Source: Promethearchaeota archaeon (GTDB taxonomy: Archaea > Asgardarchaeota > Lokiarchaeia > Sigyniarchaeales > SOKP01). Taken from it: a stretch of 64,000 bases of DNA. The translations under genes and the position numbers were made by a program. The notes beneath the pieces are model-generated. The model did not search any database. It saw only the letters and a program-made list of their open reading frames with translations, and was not told the origin of the DNA. Shown here piece by piece: positions 7,835-16,366 of this stretch; positions within the stretch are counted from its first letter, which is position 1, and every line of letters begins with the position of its first letter. The stretch lies in assembly GCA_019058425.1 (NCBI GenBank), contig JAHPYZ010000003.1, forward strand, positions 1 through 64,000, given 5' to 3'.

Positions 7835-8971
7835 TTATAGAAATTTTTCTAACCCCGTTTTTTGTTTTAAATCTTTGCTTTTTTTTAAGATAGGTTCAAC
7901 TATTTCTATTATTTTAGTATTGAAATTAGGTAATGTGTGTAACTCATCTCTCTTATAGACATCTAGTATCGATTCTTCTAGATTATTAAGGTTCAATCCC
8001 GCCCACATTAGAGTTTTATTCGATTTCCCTGTTTTTAATGAATCTATATATTCCTTATTTAAAAGCAATTCAGAGATTTTATAATTCCACTTACGATAAT
8101 CAGACGGAATCCACCTTTTTACTCTTACTGATAATTTATATTTCTCACTTAATTTTAATAGTTTCAAGTGTAATTTTCTGACATATTGGGAAGGCGGATG
8201 CATCTGACCTTTATATAATTCAAGTAGTGGTTTAACAACGTGATTATATTTGCTTTGTTTTAATTTCTTTACAAAATAAACCGCTTGAGAATCACGCATT
8301 GTTAGACCGGGTGAAAATAGAACAAAATCTGCTCCAGCGTCCTTAGATTGCTTAAAAACATTCTCCAAATTTTCGTCATCATCAGCTAGAAAAGGAATAA
8401 TTGGAATAAAGTAAGTACCAACTTGAATTTCAGAGCCTTCTCTTTTTATTGTCTTTAATGCTTCTAATCTCTCTGTAGGTGTTGATGAATAAGGCTCTAA
8501 AAATTTAGCAAGTTCCTCATTAATAGTACTTATTGAAAATCCCACTGTACACCAAGTATCATTAGCAATTTTTTTAAGGATATCTAAGTCTCTTGTAACT
8601 AGTTTTGATTTAGTAGCAATATTAATTGGATATTTATGTTTTGCAATGATTTGGAATACTTTTCTGGTGTGTTCAATTTTCTTTTCAATTGGTTGATAGG
8701 CATCATTTACACCACCTGGAGCAATCACATCTGGTAATAATGAACGAGCTCTTTTAAGTCTCTGATCAAGTTTTTTATCGAAATCAGTTTTAATGATTAC
8801 TTCATTTTCGAAGTTCTCTATATAGTATCGTTCGCTTCGAGCATCACAATATATACATGCATGAGCACAACCAGAATAAGTGTTTAAGGTGTAGCGAGAC
8901 CAAAACCATGAATCTGGAAATTTTAATTTGTTTAAAACTGATTTAAACTCTTTATAAATATACTTGACCAT
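7835..8971 (-). CDS. Radical SAM protein of the SPL-like / Rv2578c type
   Basis: The ORF runs to 9001, but the Met at residue 11 ('MVKYIYKEF') is the better start because the first ten residues are hydrophobic and unlike the family. 'YSGCAHACIYCDAR' contains the Cys-x3-Cys-x2-Cys that binds the 4Fe-4S cluster; 'GGVNDAYQPIE' and 'IATKSKLVTRDLDIL' follow the pattern of spore-photoproduct-lyase-related radical SAM proteins. Members have a TIM barrel and cleave SAM to a 5'-deoxyadenosyl radical; the substrate of this subgroup is not known. It precedes an AlkD-like glycosylase in the same direction, which would fit a DNA-repair role, but that is inference. Confidence 0.8.
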   Translation of the reverse strand: MVKYIYKEFKSVLNKLKFPDSWFWSRYTLNTYSGCAHACIYCDARSERYYIENFENEVIIKTDFDKKLDQRLKRARSLLPDVIAPGGVNDAYQPIEKKIEHTRKVFQIIAKHKYPINIATKSKLVTRDLDILKKIANDTWCTVGFSISTINEELAKFLEPYSSTPTERLEALKTIKREGSEIQVGTYFIPIIPFLADDDENLENVFKQSKDAGADFVLFSPGLTMRDSQAVYFVKKLKQSKYNHVVKPLLELYKGQMHPPSQYVRKLHLKLLKLSEKYKLSVRVKRWIPSDYRKWNYKISELLLNKEYIDSLKTGKSNKTLMWAGLNLNNLEESILDVYKRDELHTLPNFNTKIIEIVEPILKKSKDLKQKTGLEKFL

Positions 8972-9058
8972 TATAATGATTAATAGTTTAGTATTGGTCA
9001 ATAATAAAATTAAAAATTTAAGATTATTGATAAAGACGGATATAAAATTTACAATTAG

Positions 9059-9135
9059 AGAAAAAACGCCTTTTTAATACAAATTCTAAAGTGATCTAAT
9101 ATGGAAATGGAAAGTATTTAGCAGGCGTTTTTTCT
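9059..9135. repeat. 77 bp element with perfect 13 bp inverted repeats
   Basis: 'AGAAAAAACGCCT' at 9059-9071 is exactly reverse-complementary to 9123-9135, and a second short pair ('AATAC'/'GTATT') lies inside. It can form a hairpin in either strand. It lies between the start of the radical SAM gene and the tRNA gene, so it is not an obvious terminator for either. Confidence 0.7.
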
Positions 9136-9296
9136 ATATAAATATACAAATTTGTATATAAAACTTTTTGGTTTTGTGAAATAGTGAAAAAGCTTGTTTT
9201 TCATAACCTAGGTTATGAGAGATAAAAATCATCGTGAAACCATCCTTTTACGAACAATTTCATTAAAATTATAATGTAAAATAAAGATAAAAAACA

Positions 9297-9368
9297 TGCG
9301 CCCGCCGGGAATTGAACCCGGGTCCCAGAATTGGAAGTCCTGGATGATAGCCACTACACAACGAGCGC
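9297..9368 (-). tRNA. tRNA-Gly (UCC)
   Basis: The minus strand folds into a full cloverleaf: acceptor 'GCGCTCG' with 'CGGGCGC' and discriminator A, D arm 'TGTAGTGGCTATCA', anticodon arm 'CAGGACTTCCAATTCTG' with loop CTTCCAA and anticodon UCC, and T arm 'CCGGGTTCAATTCCCGG'. No CCA is encoded and there is no intron. A TATA-like 'TATTTAATA' lies about 26-34 bp upstream. Confidence 0.95.
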
Positions 9369-9442
9369 ATATTGCTCATTTGATTAAAATAAGTATTAAA
9401 TAAAGTGTTTAATTTCTTTTAACTTTTCTGTTTTTAGTAATT

Positions 9443-10117
9443 TTAGATTATGTTATGATAAAGTTCATAGAAATTAATAATCTTACTAATAACAACCCAT
9501 GCATCTAATGAATAATCTGATATAGAAATCATATTATTTGACAACTTCAATATTTCTTCTGAAAAGCTACTCTTCTGAAAACCACCAATTATACCCACAA
9601 TATTTTTTGAGGGATCGTCTTTAAAAAGATCTCTATTATCCTTAATTAGCTCACCTTTACTTGAAAATAGGTAAATTTCTGGATTTTCAATCTTATTAAT
9701 TAATGAATACAATCCTCCTTCAAAATGGGAAATTAATTGGTTTCCATTAACCTTTATATGATTATCAATAAGAAGTTTTGCAATTAAGCCCTTAAATCGA
9801 TTATAATTTCGTGCTATTCTTATTTCCGAATTAATTTTAAAAATTCTATTATTTATAGTATGGATAAATAGTTTTAAATTACCCGATTTATTCAAAGGTG
9901 ATCCTAAAGCATTAAGTAAACATAAATGAGTAATATCTGGCCGACCTCTTTTTTCAGAATTAGCTAAATTTTTCATTGCGGAATGATGTAGTGCTGTATC
10001 TAAGATTTGTGAAGAATAAATACGTGATGAAAAATTTTTCTTAACAGAAGGATGATCTCTTATATTTTTGGGAATTAATTCTAATCCACATTCGACCAAA
10101 ACCAAGATTAATGGCAT
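9443..10117 (-). CDS. nep1: 16S rRNA pseudouridine N1-methyltransferase Nep1
   Basis: 224 residues of the SPOUT-fold Nep1/Emg1 family, which methylates N1 of a pseudouridine in helix 35 of small-subunit rRNA and acts as a ribosome biogenesis factor. Diagnostic stretches are 'DTALHHSAM', 'KRGRPDITHLCLL', 'GNLKLFIHTI' and, near the C terminus, 'IVGIIGGFQKSSF', which is part of the trefoil-knot SAM site. It is the last gene of a minus-strand run with the Rpp21 and CRM genes, the arrangement commonly seen beside S19e in archaea. Confidence 0.93.
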   Translation of the reverse strand: MPLILVLVECGLELIPKNIRDHPSVKKNFSSRIYSSQILDTALHHSAMKNLANSEKRGRPDITHLCLLNALGSPLNKSGNLKLFIHTINNRIFKINSEIRIARNYNRFKGLIAKLLIDNHIKVNGNQLISHFEGGLYSLINKIENPEIYLFSSKGELIKDNRDLFKDDPSKNIVGIIGGFQKSSFSEEILKLSNNMISISDYSLDAWVVISKIINFYELYHNII

Positions 10118-10150
10118 TTTCAGTTTCCTAAAACTGGTTAATCAGGAGTA

Positions 10151-10495
10151 TTAATTCTTTGAATTTTTTAATTTAATAAAATATCTTGTAGTTTTATTAC
10201 ACTCAAAACATGTTAAAGATATATGAGACCCTTTTCCGTTTTGAGAGTGCATTCTAATTCTATAATTCATACCAGGGTATAAAAATTTTTTACATTTTTT
10301 ACATATACGCTTTTTCCACTCAAATGGGATTTCTATCTTCGCTCTTTGAGCATAGCGTCTTGCTAAATAAACATATCGATTTGATAACGTTTGATCTTTA
10401 GGAAAAACTTCATGAGCTTTTTCAAATAGAAAGAGCATTCGTTGATTTGCAATCTTTTTTACAATATTTCTAGGATTTTTATAACCTTTTGTCAT
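10151..10495 (-). CDS. rnp4: Ribonuclease P protein component 4 (Rpp21/Rpr2)
   Basis: 114 residues. Archaeal Rpp21 binds the specificity domain of RNase P RNA together with Rpp29 in tRNA 5'-end maturation. The zinc site is complete: Cys65 and Cys68 in 'ICKKCKKFLYPG', Cys96 and Cys99 in 'LTCFECNKTTRYF'. The N-terminal helix 'IANQRMLFLFEKAHEVF' and 'NRYVYLARRYAQRAKI' are the family's helical part. Only 22 bp separate it from the upstream CRM gene and 33 bp from nep1, so all three are likely one transcript. Confidence 0.92.
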   Translation of the reverse strand: MTKGYKNPRNIVKKIANQRMLFLFEKAHEVFPKDQTLSNRYVYLARRYAQRAKIEIPFEWKKRICKKCKKFLYPGMNYRIRMHSQNGKGSHISLTCFECNKTTRYFIKLKNSKN

Positions 10496-10517
10496 TTAAA
10501 TTTTCTTGAAAGCTATT

Positions 10518-10805
10518 TTAATTAAACTTTTCAAAATCATATTTAGAAAGTATAATAATTTTACCCCTCACATCAAGTAGATGCGAGTTTGTTAAATTCG
10601 AGATTTTATTAGCTAATTCATTTATATTGGCTCTAGTTGCTATAGACCGTAATGCTTTTATTTTTATGATTTTATATCTTTTTAATAATTGAAGGACGTG
10701 AGTGATAAATTCATGAGATATTCCATTCTTACCTAAAATGCAATGTGGTTGTGATAATAAAGCATTTTTAAATTCTTGTTGATAATCCATCGTCCCAGAA
10801 CTCAA
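10518..10805 (-). CDS. CRM (YhbY-like) domain RNA-binding protein
   Basis: 95 residues, a stand-alone CRM domain. The loop 'ILGKNGISHEFI' gives the GxxG-type element (variant) used for RNA contact, followed by 'LLKRYKIIKIKALRS' and a closing strand 'LLDVRGKIIILSK'. YhbY-type proteins associate with pre-ribosomal particles; in archaea the gene often precedes rnp4, as here. It is divergent from S19e with a 70 bp shared promoter region. Confidence 0.88.
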   Translation of the reverse strand: MSSGTMDYQQEFKNALLSQPHCILGKNGISHEFITHVLQLLKRYKIIKIKALRSIATRANINELANKISNLTNSHLLDVRGKIIILSKYDFEKFN

Positions 10806-10875
10806 AAAATACGAAAAATTTTTAATTTATTCTACTCTTTTAAACGTATTATATTTAATAAAGTTGATATTTGTT

Positions 10876-11295
10876 ATGTCGATATTTGTCGTTCAACCGG
10901 AAAAACTCATCGGAGCAATTGCAGACAAGCTAAAAGAATATCCTGAAATTTCACCACCTGAAGGGTCAGAATTTTGGAAGACTGCATTTTTTAAAGAATT
11001 AGCACCACAAGACTTTGAAAATTTCTGGTACATCAGATGCGCTTCACTACTTAGAAAAGTAAAAAAATTTGGACCTATTGGTGTGAATAAGCTCAGAAAA
11101 TATTATGGTGGGAAAAATAGAAAAGGTTCAGGGCTACCCCATTCTGCAAAAGGAAGTGGGAAAATTATAAGAGTAGCTTTGCAACAATTAGAGAATGCAA
11201 AGCTAATTGATAATGTAGAAAAGGAAGGAAGAGTTGTCTCTTCTGAAGGTACGAGCTTTTTAGAACGAACGGCTCATGATATTTTAAGACATTAG
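10876..11295 (+). CDS. rps19e: 30S ribosomal protein S19e
   Basis: I place the start at the ATG at 10876 ('MSIFVVQPEKL') rather than the TTG at 10864. The product is a complete S19e, a helical small-subunit protein shared by archaea and eukaryotes. Recognisable parts are 'WYIRCASLLRKV', 'GPIGVNKLRKYYGG' and 'GKIIRVALQQLENAKLI'. It opens the plus-strand translation cluster and is divergent from the CRM-Rpp21-Nep1 operon. Confidence 0.95.
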   Translation: MSIFVVQPEKLIGAIADKLKEYPEISPPEGSEFWKTAFFKELAPQDFENFWYIRCASLLRKVKKFGPIGVNKLRKYYGGKNRKGSGLPHSAKGSGKIIRVALQQLENAKLIDNVEKEGRVVSSEGTSFLERTAHDILRH

Positions 11296-11326
11296 ACCGA
11301 TAATTTGTAAGATTTTGTGAATTATT

Positions 11327-11668
11327 GTGAGTAATGACGAAGAATTAGATAATATTAGAAGAAGAAAATTAGAGCAATTAAGAGAACAAGCAGCACAGCA
11401 ACAAATCGCAAAAGCTCAACAAAAAGAATATGAAAATAAAAAATATCTTATAATGAGGAAGATATTAAGTCAAGAAGGAAGACAAAGGTTAGAAAATATT
11501 AGGATGGTTAAACCTGAATTTGCAGAACAAATAGAACTACAACTAATTCAATTATTTCAATCAGGACAATTACGAGGAGCAATACCATTACCAGATGATT
11601 CATTTAAGAAATTATTAGAACAAATTTCTTCAATTGGCAAAAAGAAAGAGTTTAATATCAAAAAATAA
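11327..11668 (+). CDS. PDCD5/TFAR19 family DNA-binding protein
   Basis: 113 residues from a GTG start, 31 bp after S19e. The archaeal PDCD5 family is a small helical bundle with nucleic-acid affinity and is related to human programmed cell death 5. The pattern is clear: 'LDNIRRRKLEQLREQAA', 'ILSQEGRQRLENIRMVKPEFA', 'IQLFQSGQLRGAIPL'. The order S19e, PDCD5, L39e, L31e is a long-known archaeal arrangement and suggests a function tied to translation. Confidence 0.92.
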   Translation: MSNDEELDNIRRRKLEQLREQAAQQQIAKAQQKEYENKKYLIMRKILSQEGRQRLENIRMVKPEFAEQIELQLIQLFQSGQLRGAIPLPDDSFKKLLEQISSIGKKKEFNIKK

Positions 11669-11694
11669 TAATAAAATAAAAGGGATTGGATAAT

Positions 11695-11856
11695 ATGGCA
11701 AGAAATAAGGATTTACCTTCAAAAATACGACGAGGAAAAAAGGCAAAGCAAAGTCAATCACTTCCAAATTGGATTGCGATAAAAACAAATCGTAGAGTGT
11801 CTTCTAGCCCTTATTCGAGAAGATCATGGAGGAATACACGACTCAAACGAGATTAA
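11695..11856 (+). CDS. rpl39e: 50S ribosomal protein L39e
   Basis: 53 residues, too short for the ORF track. Translation from the ATG at 11695 gives 'MARNKDLPSKIRRGKKAKQS', then 'LPNWIAIKTNRRV' and the end 'WRNTRLKRD', which is the whole of L39e, a basic extended protein lining the exit tunnel. It sits between PDCD5 (26 bp) and L31e (27 bp) in the expected order. Confidence 0.96.
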   Translation: MARNKDLPSKIRRGKKAKQSQSLPNWIAIKTNRRVSSSPYSRRSWRNTRLKRD

Positions 11857-11883
11857 CTTAAAAAAATGGAGTATTGATATAAA

Positions 11884-12324
11884 ATGGCTAAAAAAGAAAA
11901 AGAAATTAGTTTAGATGATTTAGAAGAAGAATTAGGAGATTCTGATGAGGAAATTGAAGAGATAGAGGAATTTAGCTTAGATGAAATTTCTGAAGAGGAA
12001 GAAATAAGTGAGATCTTTGAAGAAGAAATCGAAGAGAGAGAAGAAATAGAAGAAATAGAAGAACCAAAAGAAGAAATAATTGATGAGAGGATGTATATAA
12101 TACCTCTCGCAAAAGCTAGAAAAGGACCAAGAAATAAACGAGCTAATAAAGCAATAAGATATCTAAGAGAATATATGACACGTCACTTTAAACCAGAATC
12201 TTTAGTAATTACTCAGGAAGTTAATGAGCGCATCTGGCAACATGGAATACAGAAACCACCACGAAAATTAAAAGTAAGGGCGACGAAAAATATAGATGGG
12301 TTAGTAGTCGTTTATTTAGGATAA
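11884..12324 (+). CDS. rpl31e: 50S ribosomal protein L31e with long acidic N-terminal extension
   Basis: 146 residues. The C-terminal ~80 residues are L31e: 'YIIPLAKARKGPRNKRANKA', 'YMTRHFKPESLVITQEVNE', 'KPPRKLKVRATKN'. L31e sits by the tunnel exit of the large subunit. The first ~67 residues are an unusual, almost purely acidic extension of E, D and I with a few S, with no counterpart in typical L31e (about 80-100 residues). The extension starts at an ATG with good operon spacing from L39e, and no internal Met other than Met70 would give a normal-length protein; Met70 ('RMYIIPL') is a possible alternative start. Confidence 0.92.
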   Translation: MAKKEKEISLDDLEEELGDSDEEIEEIEEFSLDEISEEEEISEIFEEEIEEREEIEEIEEPKEEIIDERMYIIPLAKARKGPRNKRANKAIRYLREYMTRHFKPESLVITQEVNERIWQHGIQKPPRKLKVRATKNIDGLVVVYLG

Positions 12325-12416
12325 AAGTTAATAAATCTTAAAGAGACTCATAAATAATACACTCCTTTTAAATATATAAAAATCTAAAGAAATAAAATCA
12401 TATTAGTTTATCATAA

Positions 12417-13088
12417 ATGGCAATTATTCGGGCTCAAGTATATGGACGAAGTCTAGTTGGAGTATATCTAGCTGCTAATAATTCCTATATTCTTTATCCT
12501 CCAACATTACTGAACCCAATACTAAAGAAATTCAAGACTATTTTTGAAGAACCTTTTTTTTCTCTTACTATTAATAATTCAAATTTGTTAGGTGTCTACA
12601 CAGCATCAAATAAATATGGAATAGTCGTACCACATATAATAAGAGAAGATGAACTCAATAATTTAAAATCACACGTGAAGGAAACAAGTCAAATTGGAGT
12701 TTTAAAAACAATTGACAATGCTTTTGGTAATTTAATCTTATGCAACGACAAAGGAGCTATCATCAGCTCTTTCTTAAAGACGCAGAGAACAGAGATAGAG
12801 GATATTTTAAATGTTGAGGTAGTTATATACGAATTTGCGGATTATTATCTTCCTGGATCAATATCATTAGCAAATAATCATGGCTGTCTTGTTCATCCTC
12901 TATCCACGGATGATGAAATTGAATATGTGTCTTCCATTTTAAAGGTTGATGAAATCGATGTCTCAACAGTAAATCGTGGTATACCATATCTAAGTTCAGG
13001 AGCAATTGTTAATGATAGGAGTGGGATTTTTGGAGTTGATTGTACTGGTCCTGAAATGATGCGAATTACGAGTATATTACATTTATAG
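12417..13088 (+). CDS. eif6: Translation initiation factor 6 (aIF6)
   Basis: 223 residues forming the five-fold pseudosymmetric eIF6. Seen are 'GVYLAANNSYILYPP', 'NLLGVYTASNKYGIVVP', 'DNAFGNLILCNDKGAI', 'GSISLANNHGCLVHP' and 'GIPYLSSGAIVNDRSG', which mark the repeated units. It binds the 50S subunit and blocks premature joining. It lies in the usual place between L31e and L18Ae, with a 92 bp gap that may hold its own promoter. Confidence 0.95.
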   Translation: MAIIRAQVYGRSLVGVYLAANNSYILYPPTLLNPILKKFKTIFEEPFFSLTINNSNLLGVYTASNKYGIVVPHIIREDELNNLKSHVKETSQIGVLKTIDNAFGNLILCNDKGAIISSFLKTQRTEIEDILNVEVVIYEFADYYLPGSISLANNHGCLVHPLSTDDEIEYVSSILKVDEIDVSTVNRGIPYLSSGAIVNDRSGIFGVDCTGPEMMRITSILHL

Positions 13089-13228
13089 AGATTACTAATC
13101 AAATTTAATTAGTTCTCAATTTCAATCTAATCTGAACTAAAACCCTACATAATTTAAAATCCAAAATTTAATATTTTTGTAATAATTATCCTATTTTAAA
13201 AGCTTTGAGATAGTGGTTTAATTTAATC

Positions 13229-13456
13229 ATGTCAGAGATAAAGATATTCAGAGTTATTGGGAACTATACAAAAAACCATAAAAAATATTTGTTTCGAAAA
13301 GAGGTACGTGCCTTGAAAGAAGAAGACGCTCTTGAAAAAGTGTTAAGTCAAATTACGTCAATTGGGATTTATAGGCGTCAAATCATTATTCAAGAAATTA
13401 AGGAAATATCTCTTGAAGAAGCTCAAGATTATCTCATTCGAGAGTTATCAGAATAA
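13229..13456 (+). CDS. rplX: 50S ribosomal protein L18Ae (LX)
   Basis: 75 residues. 'IKIFRVIGNYTKNHKKYLFR' followed by 'KEVRALKEEDALEKVLSQI' and 'IKEISLEEAQDYLI' is the compact archaeal LX/L18Ae. It is followed after 26 bp by prefoldin alpha, the standard order. Confidence 0.93.
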   Translation: MSEIKIFRVIGNYTKNHKKYLFRKEVRALKEEDALEKVLSQITSIGIYRRQIIIQEIKEISLEEAQDYLIRELSE

Positions 13457-13482
13457 AATAATTATTATAAGAAGTGATATAA

Positions 13483-13893
13483 ATGGAATCATCTCAGGAG
13501 TACCAAGAGCAATTATTAAAATTTCGATATTTTAAAGAACAACGTGATATGTTTCAGGATCAGCTAGAAATTATAAATGCTTCTTTAGGAAATATTATGA
13601 ATACAAAGAGAACTATAGAAAATTTAAAAGAAGGAGTAGAAGAAGGTGATGAGATTCTTATTCCAATTGGGGGATTAGTTAACATTAAAGCATCAATAAA
13701 GGAACCAGAGAAAGTTTTATTGGCTGTTACACAAGATGTTATTATCGAAAAGGATTTAGACGGTTCCCTTGAATTTCTTGATAATTTAATCGAACAACAT
13801 AATAAGCAATTACAATTTTTGCAAACTCAAATACAGAATATTGATGTAAATCTTCAACAAATTTCTCAAACTGTTCAAAGAAGCTATTCATAA
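13483..13893 (+). CDS. pfdA: Prefoldin subunit alpha
   Basis: 136 residues. Two long coiled-coil helices flank a central beta hairpin region 'GDEILIPIGGLVNIKASI', the hallmark of the alpha-class prefoldin subunit. Two alpha and four beta subunits make the jellyfish-shaped holdase that hands unfolded proteins to the thermosome. No beta subunit is in this window. Co-transcribed with L18Ae. Confidence 0.94.
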   Translation: MESSQEYQEQLLKFRYFKEQRDMFQDQLEIINASLGNIMNTKRTIENLKEGVEEGDEILIPIGGLVNIKASIKEPEKVLLAVTQDVIIEKDLDGSLEFLDNLIEQHNKQLQFLQTQIQNIDVNLQQISQTVQRSYS

Positions 13894-13955
13894 TAATTTT
13901 TTTGATTAATCATACTATATTTTTGATAGTTTTTTAAATACTTATGGAGATATAA

Positions 13956-14849
13956 ATGCTTGAGAAATTAAAGAACGTTTTTTCATCATTTGTTAAAAAA
14001 ACTTTAACAGAAAAAAAGTTAGATGATACCATTAACGATCTAAGACTATTACTTTTAAGCAACGATGTAGCAATGGATACTGCTGATGAGATTTGCAAAA
14101 ATATTATTGAGTCTTTTAAAGGAGAACAAATTGGTCGATTAACTTCAACTAAAAATACACTATTTGAAACACTTAAAGAAATCATAACTCAAATCTTAAC
14201 ACCTGAACAAGAAATAAATATTGTTGAAGAGATAAATAAAAAAAAAGATGGTCCTTATGTGATTGTCTTTCTTGGAGTTAATGGTACTGGAAAAACAACC
14301 ACTATAGCTAAAATAGCTCATTTTTTAAAAAGAAAGGGATTTACTATTGTAGCAGCTGCAGCAGACACATTTCGAGCAGCCGCTATCGAACAATTATCTT
14401 ATCATATGGATAATGTAGGAATCAGGGTTATAAAGCATGAATATAAATCTGATCCTGCCTCAGTTGCATATGATGCTATTAACCATGCTAAAGCTAAGAA
14501 TATAAATGTTGTACTTGTTGATACTGCAGGAAGACAGGTTACAGACAAGAATCTGATGATTGAGATGCAAAAAATATGTAGAATAGCTCAACCGGACCTA
14601 ATTGTATTTGTAGGTGATTCTTTAGCTGGTAATGATGCTCTTTATCAAGCAAAAGAATTTAAAACGAAAGTAGGAATAGATGCAAATGTCTTAACGAAAT
14701 TAGATGCTGATGCTAAAGGTGGGGCTGCCTTATCTATTGCTTTTGAAACAAAAAAACCTATAATTTTTATTGGAGTTGGGCAAGGATATGATGATCTGAA
14801 GTATTTCAATAGGGATCAATTTATTTCAAATATACTTGAGATTACTTAA
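13956..14849 (+). CDS. ftsY: Signal recognition particle receptor FtsY
   Basis: 297 residues with an N domain (about 1-90) and a GTPase G domain. P-loop 'GVNGTGKTTTIAKIA', then 'DTFRAAAIEQL' (insertion-box region), 'DTAGRQ' (G3), 'TKLDADAKGGAA' (G4) and 'FIGVGQGYDDL' (closing loop). It docks the SRP-ribosome complex at the membrane. There is no long acidic A domain, which is common in archaea. It is followed closely by secE. Confidence 0.96.
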   Translation: MLEKLKNVFSSFVKKTLTEKKLDDTINDLRLLLLSNDVAMDTADEICKNIIESFKGEQIGRLTSTKNTLFETLKEIITQILTPEQEINIVEEINKKKDGPYVIVFLGVNGTGKTTTIAKIAHFLKRKGFTIVAAAADTFRAAAIEQLSYHMDNVGIRVIKHEYKSDPASVAYDAINHAKAKNINVVLVDTAGRQVTDKNLMIEMQKICRIAQPDLIVFVGDSLAGNDALYQAKEFKTKVGIDANVLTKLDADAKGGAALSIAFETKKPIIFIGVGQGYDDLKYFNRDQFISNILEIT

Positions 14850-14910
14850 TACTATTATTTATATGATTTTTAACAGTTAACTTTTTATCTGAAATTGCTT
14901 TTTTTTAATT

Positions 14911-15156
14911 GTGTCAAGCTATCCGAAATATGAGAGTTATTCTAAAGCTGATAAACATAAAAAACCAGGAGTATATGATAGACTGGTAAAGTTCTTCCAA
15001 AACTCAAAAAGAATAATTAAAATTGCAAATAAACCTAAAAGAAAAGATTATTTATTGGTATTTAAAATTTGCACCATTGGTATTTTGATTTTAGGCGCTC
15101 TTTCATATATATTACAGTTAATATTTTCTGTTGTTTTGGATGGGATATGGTCATAA
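14911..15156 (+). CDS. secE: Preprotein translocase subunit SecE/Sec61-gamma
   Basis: 81 residues from a GTG start. The amphipathic 'FFQNSKRIIKIANKPKRKDY' followed by one membrane segment 'ICTIGILILGALSYILQLIF' is the Sec61-gamma pattern. It clamps the SecY channel. Placement right after ftsY, 61 bp apart, supports the call and suggests joint expression of targeting and translocation parts. Confidence 0.88.
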   Translation: MSSYPKYESYSKADKHKKPGVYDRLVKFFQNSKRIIKIANKPKRKDYLLVFKICTIGILILGALSYILQLIFSVVLDGIWS

Positions 15157-15181
15157 TAAATAAATATGTATTAATTTGTTA

Positions 15182-16366
15182 TCAGTAAAACCACACTGAG
15201 ATATGTTCTGGGATTTTCAGTTCTTCTTCTTTGTTTTTAGAAGCTATAAATTTAATTTTCATATTTATTGAGATTGAAAGAAGCCGTTTTGATAAAATAC
15301 CATCAATAATTAAATATTGAGTGTCTTTAAAGTCTCGGATTTTTTCGAAAATCTCTCCAACGGGCATATCGAATAATTTTTCAAGACTTTTATTAAATCC
15401 AATAGCAAAACCTGCCTGAATATCCTTCAATGCATTAATAATTACGGTTTCATCTTTTATTTTAAATTTCTTTAAAATTTTCTGAAGACTTTCATCAGTT
15501 CCAACATATGCTTTACCAACTTTATCTTTCTCCTTAATATCTTTAAATGATTTTGCTGGTTTTTTATTTTGTAAGGCTTTGATCATCTGTTTTCTTGTTA
15601 ATTCTTCCACTTCTGATCCATCGGGAGCCCGAGCTACAAAGTCAATTCGAGCTACTTGTAATAATTCGTTAATAATAATAGTTCCGCCACGGTCTCCATC
15701 AACGAATGCAGTCACAGATTTTTTTTGCTTAGCTAATTTGATTACTGATTTAGGGACTTGAGTTCCTTGAACCGCAATTGTGTTTTTAACACCAATTCTT
15801 AATAAATTTAGAACGTCAGCTCGACCTTCTACAATAATTAAATCTGGATTACTTTCCACTTCTGGTCCTGCTGGAAGACTTTCTGACCCCCATGAAATTA
15901 TTTCCCCAAGCTTGATGTCTGTATCAATTTGTTCTTCAATTTCACTTTGCTCTAATGATTTTTGATCCCATTCCTTTAAAAGTTCTGCTGCTCGTTCTAT
16001 TATTTGTTGTCGTTTTGTTTCACGTACGTCGCGAATTTCAACAAGCAAAATTTCTGCTTCGCATGGTCCTACTCGAGATACAGTTTCAACGGTTGCCGCT
16101 AATAATGCAGTCTCCTTTCTAGTTAATGAGGATGGAATCATGATAATACCTTTAGAAATTCCTTCTTTTGATTCATTTTCAACCTCTATTCTCCCAATTC
16201 TTCCAGATTTTTGTAAATCTCGTAAATCAAGATCTAATAGGAGTCCTTCAGTTTGCCCAAAAATAGCTCCCACGATATCTGATTTCTCAACTACTCCCAT
16301 AATTTTAAATTTAACTTCAATAATGTATTTTGTTGTAAATTCTGATTGATTTGTTATATTTATCAC
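15182..16366 (-). CDS. dnaG: Archaeal DnaG primase-like protein (TOPRIM)
   Basis: 394 residues, full-length archaeal DnaG. The N-terminal motif 'GVVEKSDIVGAIFGQTEGLL' is diagnostic. The TOPRIM domain shows the Glu in 'LIIVEGRADVLNLL' and the Asp pair in 'AFVDGDRGG'. Archaeal DnaG has primer-synthesis activity in vitro and also associates with the exosome, binding poly(A) RNA. It converges on secE with 25 bp between stops. The start 'MINITNQSEFTTKYIIEVKF' is the only good one. Confidence 0.94.
   Translation of the reverse strand: MINITNQSEFTTKYIIEVKFKIMGVVEKSDIVGAIFGQTEGLLLDLDLRDLQKSGRIGRIEVENESKEGISKGIIMIPSSLTRKETALLAATVETVSRVGPCEAEILLVEIRDVRETKRQQIIERAAELLKEWDQKSLEQSEIEEQIDTDIKLGEIISWGSESLPAGPEVESNPDLIIVEGRADVLNLLRIGVKNTIAVQGTQVPKSVIKLAKQKKSVTAFVDGDRGGTIIINELLQVARIDFVARAPDGSEVEELTRKQMIKALQNKKPAKSFKDIKEKDKVGKAYVGTDESLQKILKKFKIKDETVIINALKDIQAGFAIGFNKSLEKLFDMPVGEIFEKIRDFKDTQYLIIDGILSKRLLSISINMKIKFIASKNKEEELKIPEHISVWFY

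Noticed and set aside
12823-13102. Two minus-strand ORFs inside eif6
   Set aside because: Shadow frames of a secure gene, with no family features.
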